Positions 15,433-23,896 of a DNA stretch of 40,900 nucleotides are shown here, piece after piece. The stretch covers positions 1-40,900 of IMG/VR virus record IMGVR_UViG_3300011258_000874; one strand, written 5' to 3'. Numbering within the stretch: position 1 is the stretch's first letter; every line of letters begins with the position of its first letter. The position numbers and the translations under genes were made by a program. The notes under the pieces are model-generated. The model did no database searches, was not told the DNA's origin, and saw only the letters and a program-made list of their open reading frames with translations. The stretch is from a virus.

Positions 15433-16253
15433 TGGATCAAAGATCAAAACTTTGTATAGTATATAGTGATGGTGGTGTTGAAACTGACCTATCCATGGAA
15501 GCACAGGATTTCAAAAGAGATCCACTGTCTATACAATTGACAATAGATGACTTCATATACGTTGGTTACAGAAAACCAATAAACGCTCTATATATGCACA
15601 TTAATACCCCCAATTCGATAGCCTCAACACTATCAGTGGAATACTATACCGCAGCAGGATGGGCACCACTGGAAGTATGCGACGAGACCAATGCATTGAG
15701 CAGGTCAGGATTCATCACGTGGGAGAGACAGACTGACGGAGCTAATATCACTGTTGCAGGAAAAGAACTGTGTTGGTTTAGAATTGCCTCTAACGACGAT
15801 CTGGACGCAGTTGAGTTTCAAGCTATTAACCTACTGTTCTCAGATGACAACACTATATGTGCTTTAGACCCAGCTCTGATAGACGAATGTTATTACCCTG
15901 CAGGTCAAACAAGCCACGTACTATCTCACGTTGCAGCTAAGAACTATATCATGTCACAACTTCGTGGGCAGGGATACGTAAAAAGTGTTGACGGTGTTGA
16001 AGAGAACATTAACCAGTGGGATATACTAGACATTTACGAGTTAAGAGACGCAGCTAATTACTACGTTATATCTCAGATCTATTTCCAACTATCTGACGAT
16101 CCAGAAGATCAGTACTGGGCTAAGTATGAAGAATACCGCCGCAAATTTGATTCAGCATTTGCATTAGGAAGATTACGTGTGGACCAAAATGAAGACGGTC
16201 AAGCAAACTCTAATGAGAAAAGACCTATAAAAACAACTAGATGGGCTAGATAA
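15432..16253 (+). CDS. Head-tail connector-like protein
   Basis: The 273-residue protein has a beta-rich N-terminal half (about 1-140). Its helical C-terminal half (WDILDIYELRDAANYYVISQ, then YEEYRRKFDSAF) ends in an acidic loop LRVDQNEDGQ and a basic tail KRPIKTTRWAR. The C-terminal half resembles adaptor proteins that bind below the portal. Its position between head genes and the tail terminator/tube genes supports a connector role. No diagnostic motif was recognised. Confidence 0.5.
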   Translation: MDQRSKLCIVYSDGGVETDLSMEAQDFKRDPLSIQLTIDDFIYVGYRKPINALYMHINTPNSIASTLSVEYYTAAGWAPLEVCDETNALSRSGFITWERQTDGANITVAGKELCWFRIASNDDLDAVEFQAINLLFSDDNTICALDPALIDECYYPAGQTSHVLSHVAAKNYIMSQLRGQGYVKSVDGVEENINQWDILDIYELRDAANYYVISQIYFQLSDDPEDQYWAKYEEYRRKFDSAFALGRLRVDQNEDGQANSNEKRPIKTTRWAR

Positions 16254-16702
16254 TGTCTGACGCATCCAGAGTAATAAGAGATCAACTACTAGTATGCTTA
16301 GCAAGTGTTGCTGGTGTGGAATATAATGAATTAAAGTACTTAGAGGATATTACCCAAAATTCGTTTACTCAAGGTAAAGATAAGAGGTTCGGAGTCCGAC
16401 CCGGTGTTACCCCAGAGATAGGCGAAGATGGTGTTAATAAAACCTTAACGTACAACCAGACCTTTGAATTCGTGTTAGTAAAAGGTTATAAACAAAGTGC
16501 TCACAGCGATTCCGGTAAGTATGAGGCGTTCCTCGACCTACACGAAATTGCACTTCGTTTTTATACAAAGGCTATGAATGGTTTACCGTCCCGTGCATTG
16601 AACGCGATAAACTTAGTAATTGATGAGCCTACGTTTGAAAACAAAGATAAAGTGGCCGTGCTCACGGGAAATATAGATATACTCTATAGGTTAACTTTAT
16701 AA
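16253..16702 (+). CDS. Tail terminator / completion-like protein
   Basis: The 149-residue alpha/beta protein lies immediately before the tail tube gene, where siphophages place the tail terminator that caps the tube and joins it to the head. The pattern of N-terminal helix (ASRVIRDQLLVCLASV), paired strands (TYNQTFEFVLVKGY) and C-terminal strand (VLTGNIDILYRLTL) is compatible with the lambda gpU / HK97 gp10-12 fold. The assignment rests mainly on gene order. Confidence 0.5.
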   Translation: MSDASRVIRDQLLVCLASVAGVEYNELKYLEDITQNSFTQGKDKRFGVRPGVTPEIGEDGVNKTLTYNQTFEFVLVKGYKQSAHSDSGKYEAFLDLHEIALRFYTKAMNGLPSRALNAINLVIDEPTFENKDKVAVLTGNIDILYRLTL

Positions 16703-16715
16703 ACAGGAGATTAAA

Positions 16716-17909
16716 ATGGCAATAGCTAGAAAGAATACAACCTCCTACGCTGTGGAAATCGAACCAACTGAAGGAACATACCAGCCGCCTCAAAGCGCTG
16801 ACGCATTTGTTCAAGTACTTCAAGATGGTGCCGAAATGACACGGTCGCAGGAAACTCTAACAAGGAACATTTTTACCGCTTCTATTGGTCAGACTCAACC
16901 TAGGTTGGGAACTAAATCAGTAAGTGGATCTTTACCAGTAGAATTTAGAGCTGGTGAGACTGAAGGAGATGCTCCAGAAGCAGATGCTCTGTATACTTCC
17001 GCGTTAGGTTCTAAGAAACAAAGAGCAGCAGTTACTTCTAAAACAGGTAACACTGCAAGTCAAATTGAAATTGAAGACGCAGACATCTCAGGATTCAGCG
17101 TAAATGATATCGTATTAGTAAAAGAAGCCGGAGCTTACGAGCTTAGTTGGGTTTCCGCTGTTGATACTACTGCCGCCGCTGCGCATATCCAACTTGGTCA
17201 AGCATTAGCAGCAGCACCTGCCGATAACGTAGAAGTTTCTGCAGTATCACAATACTCAACAGCTGAGTCCGGACACCCAAGTCTTTCAGTTACTAAGTAT
17301 ATTGATAACGCAAAAGACGAAACTGCCGTAGGAAGCAAGGTAAATTCAATGAGTATGGAAGGTTTTGAAACTGGATCTATTCCTCAGATCAACTTTGGTT
17401 TCGATGGATTGTCTTTTGACAGTACATTAACTGCACCAGCGTTCACACCTAGTTACGACACAACCTTACCACCAATCGCGCTTCGTGCTTGTGTGTTCCA
17501 GGACGGACAAGAGATTAAAGTAAATAGCCTTAGTTTTTCAATGGAAAACACACTAGGTTTCGTTACTGCAACTTGTGCACCAAACGGACGTATCTCATCT
17601 AGACCAACAGCAAGAACAATTACTGGTTCATTCAACCCGTATAAGTCTGACGACGAACTTATTCAGTTTAACCTATTCAAATGTAACACACCTTACACGT
17701 TGTTTGCATACGCTTTTAATCCTAGATTAGATGCTAACTGTAATCCAACAGGTGAATTTGATAACGCTGTAGCAGTGTTGTTAACTAATGTTGTTACTAC
17801 TGAACTCGGTGAAAGCGACACAGACGGTCTTTTAGTTGAAGACGTTACTTTTCAAGCAACTCGCGGACCTGCTGGTACCGAAGAAGAAATGAAAATAGCA
17901 TTCATGTAA
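16716..17909 (+). CDS. Major tail tube protein
   Basis: The 397-residue, beta-rich protein precedes the assembly chaperone and tape measure, the usual place of the tail tube subunit. Its start (ARKNTTSYAVEIEPTEGTYQ) and the segment LTRNIFTASIGQTQPRLGTKSVSGSLPVEFRA resemble phage tail tube or SPP1 gp17.1-like proteins. A middle segment of about 60 residues (TSKTGNTASQIEIEDADISG to about PADNVEVSAV) looks like an inserted beta domain, which may decorate the tube surface. AGGAG precedes ATG 16716. Confidence 0.78.
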   Translation: MAIARKNTTSYAVEIEPTEGTYQPPQSADAFVQVLQDGAEMTRSQETLTRNIFTASIGQTQPRLGTKSVSGSLPVEFRAGETEGDAPEADALYTSALGSKKQRAAVTSKTGNTASQIEIEDADISGFSVNDIVLVKEAGAYELSWVSAVDTTAAAAHIQLGQALAAAPADNVEVSAVSQYSTAESGHPSLSVTKYIDNAKDETAVGSKVNSMSMEGFETGSIPQINFGFDGLSFDSTLTAPAFTPSYDTTLPPIALRACVFQDGQEIKVNSLSFSMENTLGFVTATCAPNGRISSRPTARTITGSFNPYKSDDELIQFNLFKCNTPYTLFAYAFNPRLDANCNPTGEFDNAVAVLLTNVVTTELGESDTDGLLVEDVTFQATRGPAGTEEEMKIAFM

Positions 17910-17952
17910 GCTTTATTCAACACCCAGAGGTTGAAAGGCTTGAAGGTGTTCA

Positions 17953-17973
17953 CCCCGGAGTTAATAGCCGGGG
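17953..17973 (+). terminator. Hairpin between tail tube and chaperone genes
   Basis: CCCCGG and CCGGGG pair around a 9-base loop; a weaker upstream stem (AACACC 17919-17924 with GGTGTT 17945-17950) lies just before it. The following sequence is only moderately T-rich (GTTTAATTTGTTG), so it is likely a partial terminator or processing stem that keeps tube mRNA above that of downstream tail genes. Confidence 0.55.
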
Positions 17974-18000
17974 GTATGTTTAATTTGTTGGGAGGCAATA

Positions 18001-18408
18001 ATGGCAAGAATACACAAAACAAAAGATAAGATCAAAGTAAAAGTAGACGATATCTGGGTTAAGATTAGCCCACTAAGTTTCGAACAGAAATGTGAAGTAC
18101 AGACACAATTGATTACAGGAAACGCAATGGATATAGTCCGTGCAGCCAGAATGGCTTTAAAGTTTGCTATCAAAGAAATCGGCGGAGTTGAAGACTCAGA
18201 GGGCAACCCTTACGAGTTAGAAGTTGAGAACAACGAGTTAACCGACGAATGTGTCGATGACTTACTCAACCTTGAGCAGAACGAGAAACTAAGTATTTTA
18301 TGTACAACGCTTTTACATGGAGTTCCTAAGCAACTTATGGATCCAAACACTGGTGAAAAGATGCAGGGAGTAACAATAGAAAGAGGGCCTTCTAGAAAAA
18401 AGAAGTAA
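18001..18408 (+). CDS. Tail assembly chaperone, short form (gpG-like)
   Basis: The 135-residue protein lies between tail tube and tape measure. Its mixed start (KIKVKVDDIWVKISPLSFEQK) and helical body fit the G-type tail chaperone that coats the tape measure during tail assembly. The last codons are AGA AAA AAG AAG TAA, and within them lies a perfect -1 slippery heptamer, so this is the unshifted product. GGGAGGC precedes ATG 18001. Confidence 0.78.
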   Translation: MARIHKTKDKIKVKVDDIWVKISPLSFEQKCEVQTQLITGNAMDIVRAARMALKFAIKEIGGVEDSEGNPYELEVENNELTDECVDDLLNLEQNEKLSILCTTLLHGVPKQLMDPNTGEKMQGVTIERGPSRKKK

Positions 18409-18839
18409 GCCCGTGGTTCCTAGGTTTCTTATGGGAGTATCTATACTTCAAGGTAATGGACCTATCATCACTTTCTGATGTTGAGTACGTTCAAATCATT
18501 GCAAATTACAATAATGCAGACAAGGATGACGAAGAACAAGTTTTAAGAGATCGCGGGTATTCCGAAGACAAGATACGTTATGTACTTAAGGACAAACAAG
18601 GAACGTCTTATAAGTCACTGAATGTTGTTTTCCATACAACTAAGCTATATAAATACCCTCGTTTCACATACATATATGGCGCATATACAGCATACAAAAA
18701 TGGTATATTACCGACTCCTGGAAGTTTTTCGGAACAACCAGCTAAACTAATCGATATATTTAACACCCTCCAACAATTAGAGTTTGAAGCCAAAGAGGCT
18801 GCGCAGAAAGCTCTTCAGAAAAAGAGAAAACATGGCTGA
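18001..18839 (+). CDS. Tail assembly chaperone, -1 frameshift fusion (gpGT-like)
   Basis: Translation of 18001-18402 followed by slippage and 18402-18839 gives a fusion of about 279 residues. After the shift the chain continues EVSPWFLGFLWEYLYFKVMD and runs into the open frame whose first ATG is at 18456; that ATG has no good ribosome binding site, so the downstream part is best read as the T extension. Lambda-type G and GT proteins are made the same way and in a fixed ratio, with T recruiting tail tube subunits to the tape measure complex. The extension is helical with an aromatic, basic middle and a Lys-rich end. It overlaps the tape measure start by 8 bases. Confidence 0.82.
18396..18402 (+). 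promoter_or_regulatory. Programmed -1 ribosomal frameshift site (A AAA AAG)
   Basis: The heptamer AAAAAAG is in the reading phase A AAA AAG relative to the chaperone frame, which is the strongest -1 slippery site known in bacteria (as in dnaX). Slipping back one base continues in the frame that has no stop until 18839. The zero-frame stop follows three bases later at 18406. I could not identify a clear downstream stem-loop. Confidence 0.85.
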
Positions 18840-20991
18840 TATTAAAATTGACATTTCGGTTAATCAACGTAACGCGCAGCAACGCATTGATAACCTACGC
18901 AAGTCTGTTAACAGGACTGGTAAAGAATTCACTAACCTAAATAAGGGAATAACCGCTTCTGGAGTTGCTCTAGGATCTTTCGTTGGTAATATCGCTGCCG
19001 CTGGATTTGGTAGAGTTGTTTCGGGGATTAAAAGTCTGGCATCCGCCGCTATTGGTACTGTCGGTGAATTAGAAACATTATCAACACAGTTTGAAGTACT
19101 AACTGGATCAGCAGCCGAGGCAGCAAACATAGTAAAGGATTTACAGGAGTTTGCGGCATCAACCCCGTTTCAGTTTAAAGATCTAGCAAAAGCAACACAG
19201 AGATTATTATCATTTGGGTTTACAGCTGAAGAAGCTAAAGAAAATTTAGTTGATCTTGGTGACGTTTCCGCCGCATCTGGTGCTGACATCTCTGAGTTAT
19301 CTTTGATCTTTGGTCAGGTGGCGGCCGCGGGTAAATTAACAGGAGAGAGACTATTACAGTTTCAAGAACGAGCCATTCCAATCGGACCAGCATTAGCGGA
19401 AACACTCGGTGTTGCGGAGTCTGCCGTTAAGGACCTGGTTTCTAATGGTAAGGTTGACTTTGATACATTCGAACGTGCTTTCAAGTCTCTTAACGAAGAA
19501 GGTAGTTTTGCCTTTGAAGGTCTTACTAAACGTAGTAGGACACTAGAAGGACGTATATCTACTCTTGGTGATAACCTTGAACTTGTAACAGCTAAGCTAG
19601 GTTCTCAATTTGGGCCAGCAGTAAAAGCAATAACAACAGCAACTACAACATTTATACAAACATTAAGTAATACAAAAGCATTTGAAAAGTTCGGTCAGTC
19701 TGTCGGCGACTTTGTTCCTGCGGCAATTCGTATTGGTATAGACGCGTTTCAGTTATTATCAAACGTAGTTCTAAACTCATTAAAGGCTTTCGACCTGTTC
19801 CGTTCTGGTATTTCGACAGCGCTATCGGGAATTGTTTCTATTATTAGCGATTTTCTTGGTACGGTAAGTAATGTTGCTTCGGCTTTGGGTCTACAGGATA
19901 CGGCATTTCAGAAGGCAGCGGAAGCAGCAAAGAACTTTACATCTGACGTATCTGACGCACTAGGATCTACAGCGGACACTTTTGCAGAATCAGCAGCATC
20001 TATTGATGCCTCACAAAAAGAAGTTAACTTAGCAATTGAAGCAGGAAGACAAAGTTTTGAAGATGAGCTACAAAAGATTACTGAAGCATCAAACGCTGAA
20101 ACTGAGACTGTAGTTGGAAATAATACAAAGAAAGTTGAATCAATCAAGGCGTTAACTGCGGAAGAAATTAAAGCAGCTGAAGATAAGCTAAAAAGAGAAC
20201 AAGAGCTTCAGGAAAAACTTAGATCGGCTAAAGAACAAGTAGCTATAGCCGAGGAAACGCAGAGATTATTTGGTCAAGAACAAGAGCAGATATTCACAGA
20301 CGAAAGACTTATCCGTTTGGAAGAGAGCTTTAGTCGAGAAGAAGAAGCACGCATACAGGCCGGAATAAATGCAGCAACAAATGAAACTGAGAAACAAATA
20401 CTTATCAACCAGGCAATTGAAAAAGGATTAAACGAACAAACCAAGCTCCGACAAAAAGCAGCAGACGATGAAGTACGTATACAGAAACTAAAACAACAAT
20501 TTGCTTTACAAGGCGCGTCAGGAACATTCGGTGCATTAGCTGATATCGCAAGACTTGGTGGTAAAAAGAACTTTGAAATAGCAAAGGCATTCTCTTTAGC
20601 AGAGGCAAGCATTCGTGGTGTTCTATCTGTCCAACAAGCAATTGCTACACCACCTGGGCCGCCGTTTACAATCCCATTGGGTATCGCGGCTGGTGCACAG
20701 GCAGCTGCTCGTGTTGCAACAATAGCTTCGACTAAACCTTCTTTTGAAACAGGCGGTATTGTTCCTGGTAATTCGTTTACTGGTGATAATGTCGCGGCAA
20801 ACGTAAACTCAGGTGAGATGGTTCTAACACGTCAACAACAATCTAATTTATTTAACATGGCTAATCGTGGTGGTGGATCTGGTGGACAACCGATGAACAT
20901 AACAGTACAGTCTGTGTTAGATGGCGAAGTTGTTTCTGAATCAGTATCTAGATGGGTTGCTAACGGTGGACAATTAGGAGAAGTACAATAA
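18832..20991 (+). CDS. Tape measure protein
   Basis: I set the start at ATG 18832 (MADIKIDISVNQRNAQQR); an earlier in-frame ATG lies in the chaperone frame. The 719-residue protein has the TP901-type core (ELETLSTQFEVLTGSAAEAA, ATPFQ/LLSFGFTAEEAKENL, GERLLQFQERAIPI, KSLNEEGSFAFEGL; about residues 80-260). Hydrophobic segments follow near 300-350, then long coiled coil (EEIKAAEDKLKREQELQEKL to about 560). A Gly-rich C-terminus contains FETGGIVPGNSFTGDNVAANVNSGEMVL, typical of tape measure ends. Its length predicts a tail of roughly 100 nm by the usual 1.5 angstrom-per-residue rule. It sets tail length and may help DNA entry. Confidence 0.93.
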   Translation: MADIKIDISVNQRNAQQRIDNLRKSVNRTGKEFTNLNKGITASGVALGSFVGNIAAAGFGRVVSGIKSLASAAIGTVGELETLSTQFEVLTGSAAEAANIVKDLQEFAASTPFQFKDLAKATQRLLSFGFTAEEAKENLVDLGDVSAASGADISELSLIFGQVAAAGKLTGERLLQFQERAIPIGPALAETLGVAESAVKDLVSNGKVDFDTFERAFKSLNEEGSFAFEGLTKRSRTLEGRISTLGDNLELVTAKLGSQFGPAVKAITTATTTFIQTLSNTKAFEKFGQSVGDFVPAAIRIGIDAFQLLSNVVLNSLKAFDLFRSGISTALSGIVSIISDFLGTVSNVASALGLQDTAFQKAAEAAKNFTSDVSDALGSTADTFAESAASIDASQKEVNLAIEAGRQSFEDELQKITEASNAETETVVGNNTKKVESIKALTAEEIKAAEDKLKREQELQEKLRSAKEQVAIAEETQRLFGQEQEQIFTDERLIRLEESFSREEEARIQAGINAATNETEKQILINQAIEKGLNEQTKLRQKAADDEVRIQKLKQQFALQGASGTFGALADIARLGGKKNFEIAKAFSLAEASIRGVLSVQQAIATPPGPPFTIPLGIAAGAQAAARVATIASTKPSFETGGIVPGNSFTGDNVAANVNSGEMVLTRQQQSNLFNMANRGGGSGGQPMNITVQSVLDGEVVSESVSRWVANGGQLGEVQ

Positions 20992-21767
20992 TGGCTTGTG
21001 GTATATCATTTTTATCAGATAACTTAGTAAACGATGGTGTTGTTACACTAACTACAGGTACAGAGAATGCCCAGTTCCCTTTGTCAAACGTAAAGAACGA
21101 CGCAACAGCGGTTAAGTTTCGTAGTCAGGAAAACGATGTTGTTATGGTAATCGACGTACAACAAACCCGGACAATGGACACTTTTGCTATACATGGTGAT
21201 ACAAACGAAGAATTGGGTTTAACATCTGTGTCTATTAAAACGTCGCTAACTACAGACTTCAGTTCATCCGTTGCAATTCCTATAACACTTTCCGCTGAAA
21301 ATCTCATGGGTTACGAGTATATTGATCCTGTTTCACATCGCTTTGTTGAGATCACAATGTCTGGATCTGGATCGTTTGTGGAGGTCTCGAATATATTTAT
21401 TGGGGAGAGAATCGAATTACTACAACAAAACCTATCTATATCTAGCTTTCAGTACGGATTCAATGACCAAAGCTCTGTTTCAGCAAATAAATATGGACAA
21501 AAGTTTATTGACAAACGTAATAAAATTAAGACTTTAGGTGGGGCCGTAGAGTTTTGTATAAAGGCCGAACAAGAAGAACTTGATGAAATGTTTATAAGAC
21601 ACGGTAGTAGTATACCATTATGGATGATTATTGATAAACAGGGTGATGGAATGAATAGTGGTGAATATAAACTAACTGTATATGGCTACTTTAATTCTAT
21701 GCCAACATGGACAGCATCTGGCGGACAAACTTACAACACGTCAGTTGACGTACAACAGGCAGGATAA
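20991..21767 (+). CDS. Distal tail (Dit)-like protein
   Basis: The 258-residue, beta-rich protein follows the tape measure gene with a one-base overlap. Its first half (AQFPLSNVKNDATAVKFRSQ, then VMVIDVQQTRTMDTFAIHGDTNEELGL, FVEITMSGSGSFVEVSNIFIGERIEL) looks like a galactose-binding-like fold, and the second half resembles the tail-tip disc part of Dit proteins. The role would be the hub adaptor at the tail tip. Based on position and fold pattern. Confidence 0.6.
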   Translation: MACGISFLSDNLVNDGVVTLTTGTENAQFPLSNVKNDATAVKFRSQENDVVMVIDVQQTRTMDTFAIHGDTNEELGLTSVSIKTSLTTDFSSSVAIPITLSAENLMGYEYIDPVSHRFVEITMSGSGSFVEVSNIFIGERIELLQQNLSISSFQYGFNDQSSVSANKYGQKFIDKRNKIKTLGGAVEFCIKAEQEELDEMFIRHGSSIPLWMIIDKQGDGMNSGEYKLTVYGYFNSMPTWTASGGQTYNTSVDVQQAG

Positions 21768-22234
21768 TGACACTAGTAGTAGATGAGTTATTCGACGGCA
21801 TTACGTTTCCTTCTAAGTTTCGTATTAAACGCAGCATGAATGTCGCACATATAAGACCTTGGATTATCAAATGGGGAACGCCCGCGACCGGAGAATTGGT
21901 TGTACAGGTTTATCAGAACGACGAATTATTGGCCGAGAGTGTTAGAACATCTGAAGAGATAAACGCAGAAGTAACAGGAACTTACTTTCACGGTATGATC
22001 CGTTTTGACTTTGATTCGTTACAGTTGAATCATGATAGAGAGTCTGAGTATACAGAGTACGAACTTAGAGTTTTTATGCGTGGTTACACTGATGATACAA
22101 ATAACTTTATCGGCTTAAACAGAAGATATGAACTAAAGATTTATGATACCTACGGTGAAGGTGTTGTTAACGGGGAAGCCCCTAATGACATGGTTGAGCC
22201 TTTAGGATACGAACTATACAAATGGGACCAATAA
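21767..22234 (+). CDS. Tail tip protein (155 aa)
   Basis: The 155-residue, beta-rich, acidic protein overlaps the Dit-like gene by one base. Tyr- and Trp-containing strands (MNVAHIRPWIIKWGTPATGE, ELVVQVYQNDELL) suggest a carbohydrate-binding or jelly-roll-like domain, but no diagnostic motif was found. Likely a tail-tip or fibre-attachment protein. Confidence 0.5.
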   Translation: MTLVVDELFDGITFPSKFRIKRSMNVAHIRPWIIKWGTPATGELVVQVYQNDELLAESVRTSEEINAEVTGTYFHGMIRFDFDSLQLNHDRESEYTEYELRVFMRGYTDDTNNFIGLNRRYELKIYDTYGEGVVNGEAPNDMVEPLGYELYKWDQ

Positions 22235-22235
22235 T

Positions 22236-23708
22236 ATGAGAATTGTTAATTTCGCAGATGGCGCAGAGTCAGAAACTACACCAGTCATTGGTAACATAAA
22301 AGCCAGTGCATTAATCGAATACCCAGATGACGCAACCTATGAAGCAACAGAACAGGGTGCTCCAGCTGAGGGTAACCTATATTTCAACACTACTGATAAG
22401 ACAATACGTTACTATAACGGCACAACGTGGCAAGAAATCATTGATGAGAATACGGTACAGGCTGTTGAAAATAAAGCAATTGACGCTGATACTAACATGA
22501 TCACAAATATTGATAATAACGAAATCAAGACAGGTGCAGCGATTGACGTAACTAAGTTACATGATGGTACGGTTGATAATACTGAATTTGGACATCTCGA
22601 CGGAGTAACCTCTAACATTCAAACACAGCTAGATACTAAACAGAATACATCTGAAAAGGGAATCGCAAACGGATATGCTTCGCTTGATGGTTCGGGTACT
22701 GTTCCTTCAACACAACTTCCTTCATACGTAGACGATGTTGAGGAGTACGCAGATTTTGCTAGCCTACCAGTAACAGGTGAGTCCGGTAAGATATACATAA
22801 CAATAGATGACAATAAACAGTATCGATGGACTGGATCCGCTTACATAGATATAAGCGGAAAAGTTGACTCAGTGAATACACAAACAGGTGTCGTTGTTTT
22901 AGACACTGATGATATAGCTGAGGGAACAAACAAATACGCAAACGGTTCTATTGATACACACTCCGACGTAGATGTAACGACAGTGGTTCCTGTTATCGGT
23001 GATAACCTACAATATGATGGATCAAATTTTGTTCCTGTAGCAGCAGGATCTGGTGGTGCCGGATTTAAACTTGTTTCTTCTCAGGTATTTGAATCTAGTG
23101 GAACGTGGACAAAGCCCGCTGATGTAACGGCGGTCGTTGTTGAGGTCGTTGGTGGTGGTGGCGCAGGCGGTGGTACTCCATCAACTGGTGCATCACAAAT
23201 GGTTGCCGGTGGTGGAGGCGGTTCTGGTGGTTACTCTAAAAGATTTATAACAGCAGGTCTTGGTGCAACGGAAACCGTTACTGTTGGTGCTGGTGGACTT
23301 GGTGTCGCAGCTGGAACAGGCGGAACAGGCGGAACAACTTCTTTTGGTGCGTTTATAGATGCAACCGGCGGAAATGGCGGAACATCAACCTCGGCATCTT
23401 CTTCACCTCGAGTAACAAACGGTGGACAAGCTGGTGTCGGCGGTAGTGGAGATTTTAACGCTAAAGGTGGATCAGGTCACGCGGGTTTTACAACAGGAAC
23501 AGTTGGTGTCAGTGGCGCAGGAGGCAACAGTATCTGGGGCGGCGGCGGTGTTTCCAGAGTTGGTATTGCAGCAACGGCAGTAACACCTGGACAAGCAGGT
23601 GGAAACTATGGTGCTGGTGGTAGTGGTGGATTAACCGGACAAAATCAATCTCCTTCTACTGGAGCAAGCGGTGATTCTGGTATAGTAATTATCTGGGAGT
23701 ACGAATAA
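22236..23708 (+). CDS. Tail fibre with glycine-rich adhesin tip
   Basis: The 490-residue protein has an N-terminal attachment part and fibre-type repeats (GNLYFNTTDKTIRYYNGTTW, HLDGVTSNIQTQLDTKQNT, then GSIDTHSDVDVTTV..NFVP at about 235-270). The motif SSGTWTKPADVTAVVVEVV comes next (about 285-305). The last 180 residues consist of GGG, GGSGG, GGTGGTT repeats ending DSGIVIIWEYE. Gly-rich ends after a GTWTKP motif occur in T-even-like adhesins with polyglycine sandwich tips, where variable loops between Gly runs recognise the receptor. A related tip is encoded at 26965. The receptor is unknown. Confidence 0.8.
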   Translation: MRIVNFADGAESETTPVIGNIKASALIEYPDDATYEATEQGAPAEGNLYFNTTDKTIRYYNGTTWQEIIDENTVQAVENKAIDADTNMITNIDNNEIKTGAAIDVTKLHDGTVDNTEFGHLDGVTSNIQTQLDTKQNTSEKGIANGYASLDGSGTVPSTQLPSYVDDVEEYADFASLPVTGESGKIYITIDDNKQYRWTGSAYIDISGKVDSVNTQTGVVVLDTDDIAEGTNKYANGSIDTHSDVDVTTVVPVIGDNLQYDGSNFVPVAAGSGGAGFKLVSSQVFESSGTWTKPADVTAVVVEVVGGGGAGGGTPSTGASQMVAGGGGGSGGYSKRFITAGLGATETVTVGAGGLGVAAGTGGTGGTTSFGAFIDATGGNGGTSTSASSSPRVTNGGQAGVGGSGDFNAKGGSGHAGFTTGTVGVSGAGGNSIWGGGGVSRVGIAATAVTPGQAGGNYGAGGSGGLTGQNQSPSTGASGDSGIVIIWEYE

Positions 23709-23896
23709 TGAAAACAGTAATAGTTGAGAACAATGTCGTTATTAACATAATCGAATCAACAACAGAACATAACGCTAACATACAAAGTCAACATCAACAT
23801 ATTGAAGTCATAAACGAAAGTTCTCCGATACAAATCGGTGCAACATGGGATGGAACTGACTACACAAATCCTGCTCAAGAGGAACAAATTGTTTAA
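23708..23896 (+). CDS. Short fibre-associated protein (62 aa)
   Basis: It starts at ATG 23708, overlapping the fibre stop by one base. The end IQIGATWDGTDYTNPAQ is the kind of short strand-turn found in small proteins encoded after phage fibre genes, sometimes tail fibre assembly proteins. The N-terminus (MKTVIVENNVVINIIEST) is beta-like. The next gene begins within its last codons. Confidence 0.55.
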   Translation: MKTVIVENNVVINIIESTTEHNANIQSQHQHIEVINESSPIQIGATWDGTDYTNPAQEEQIV

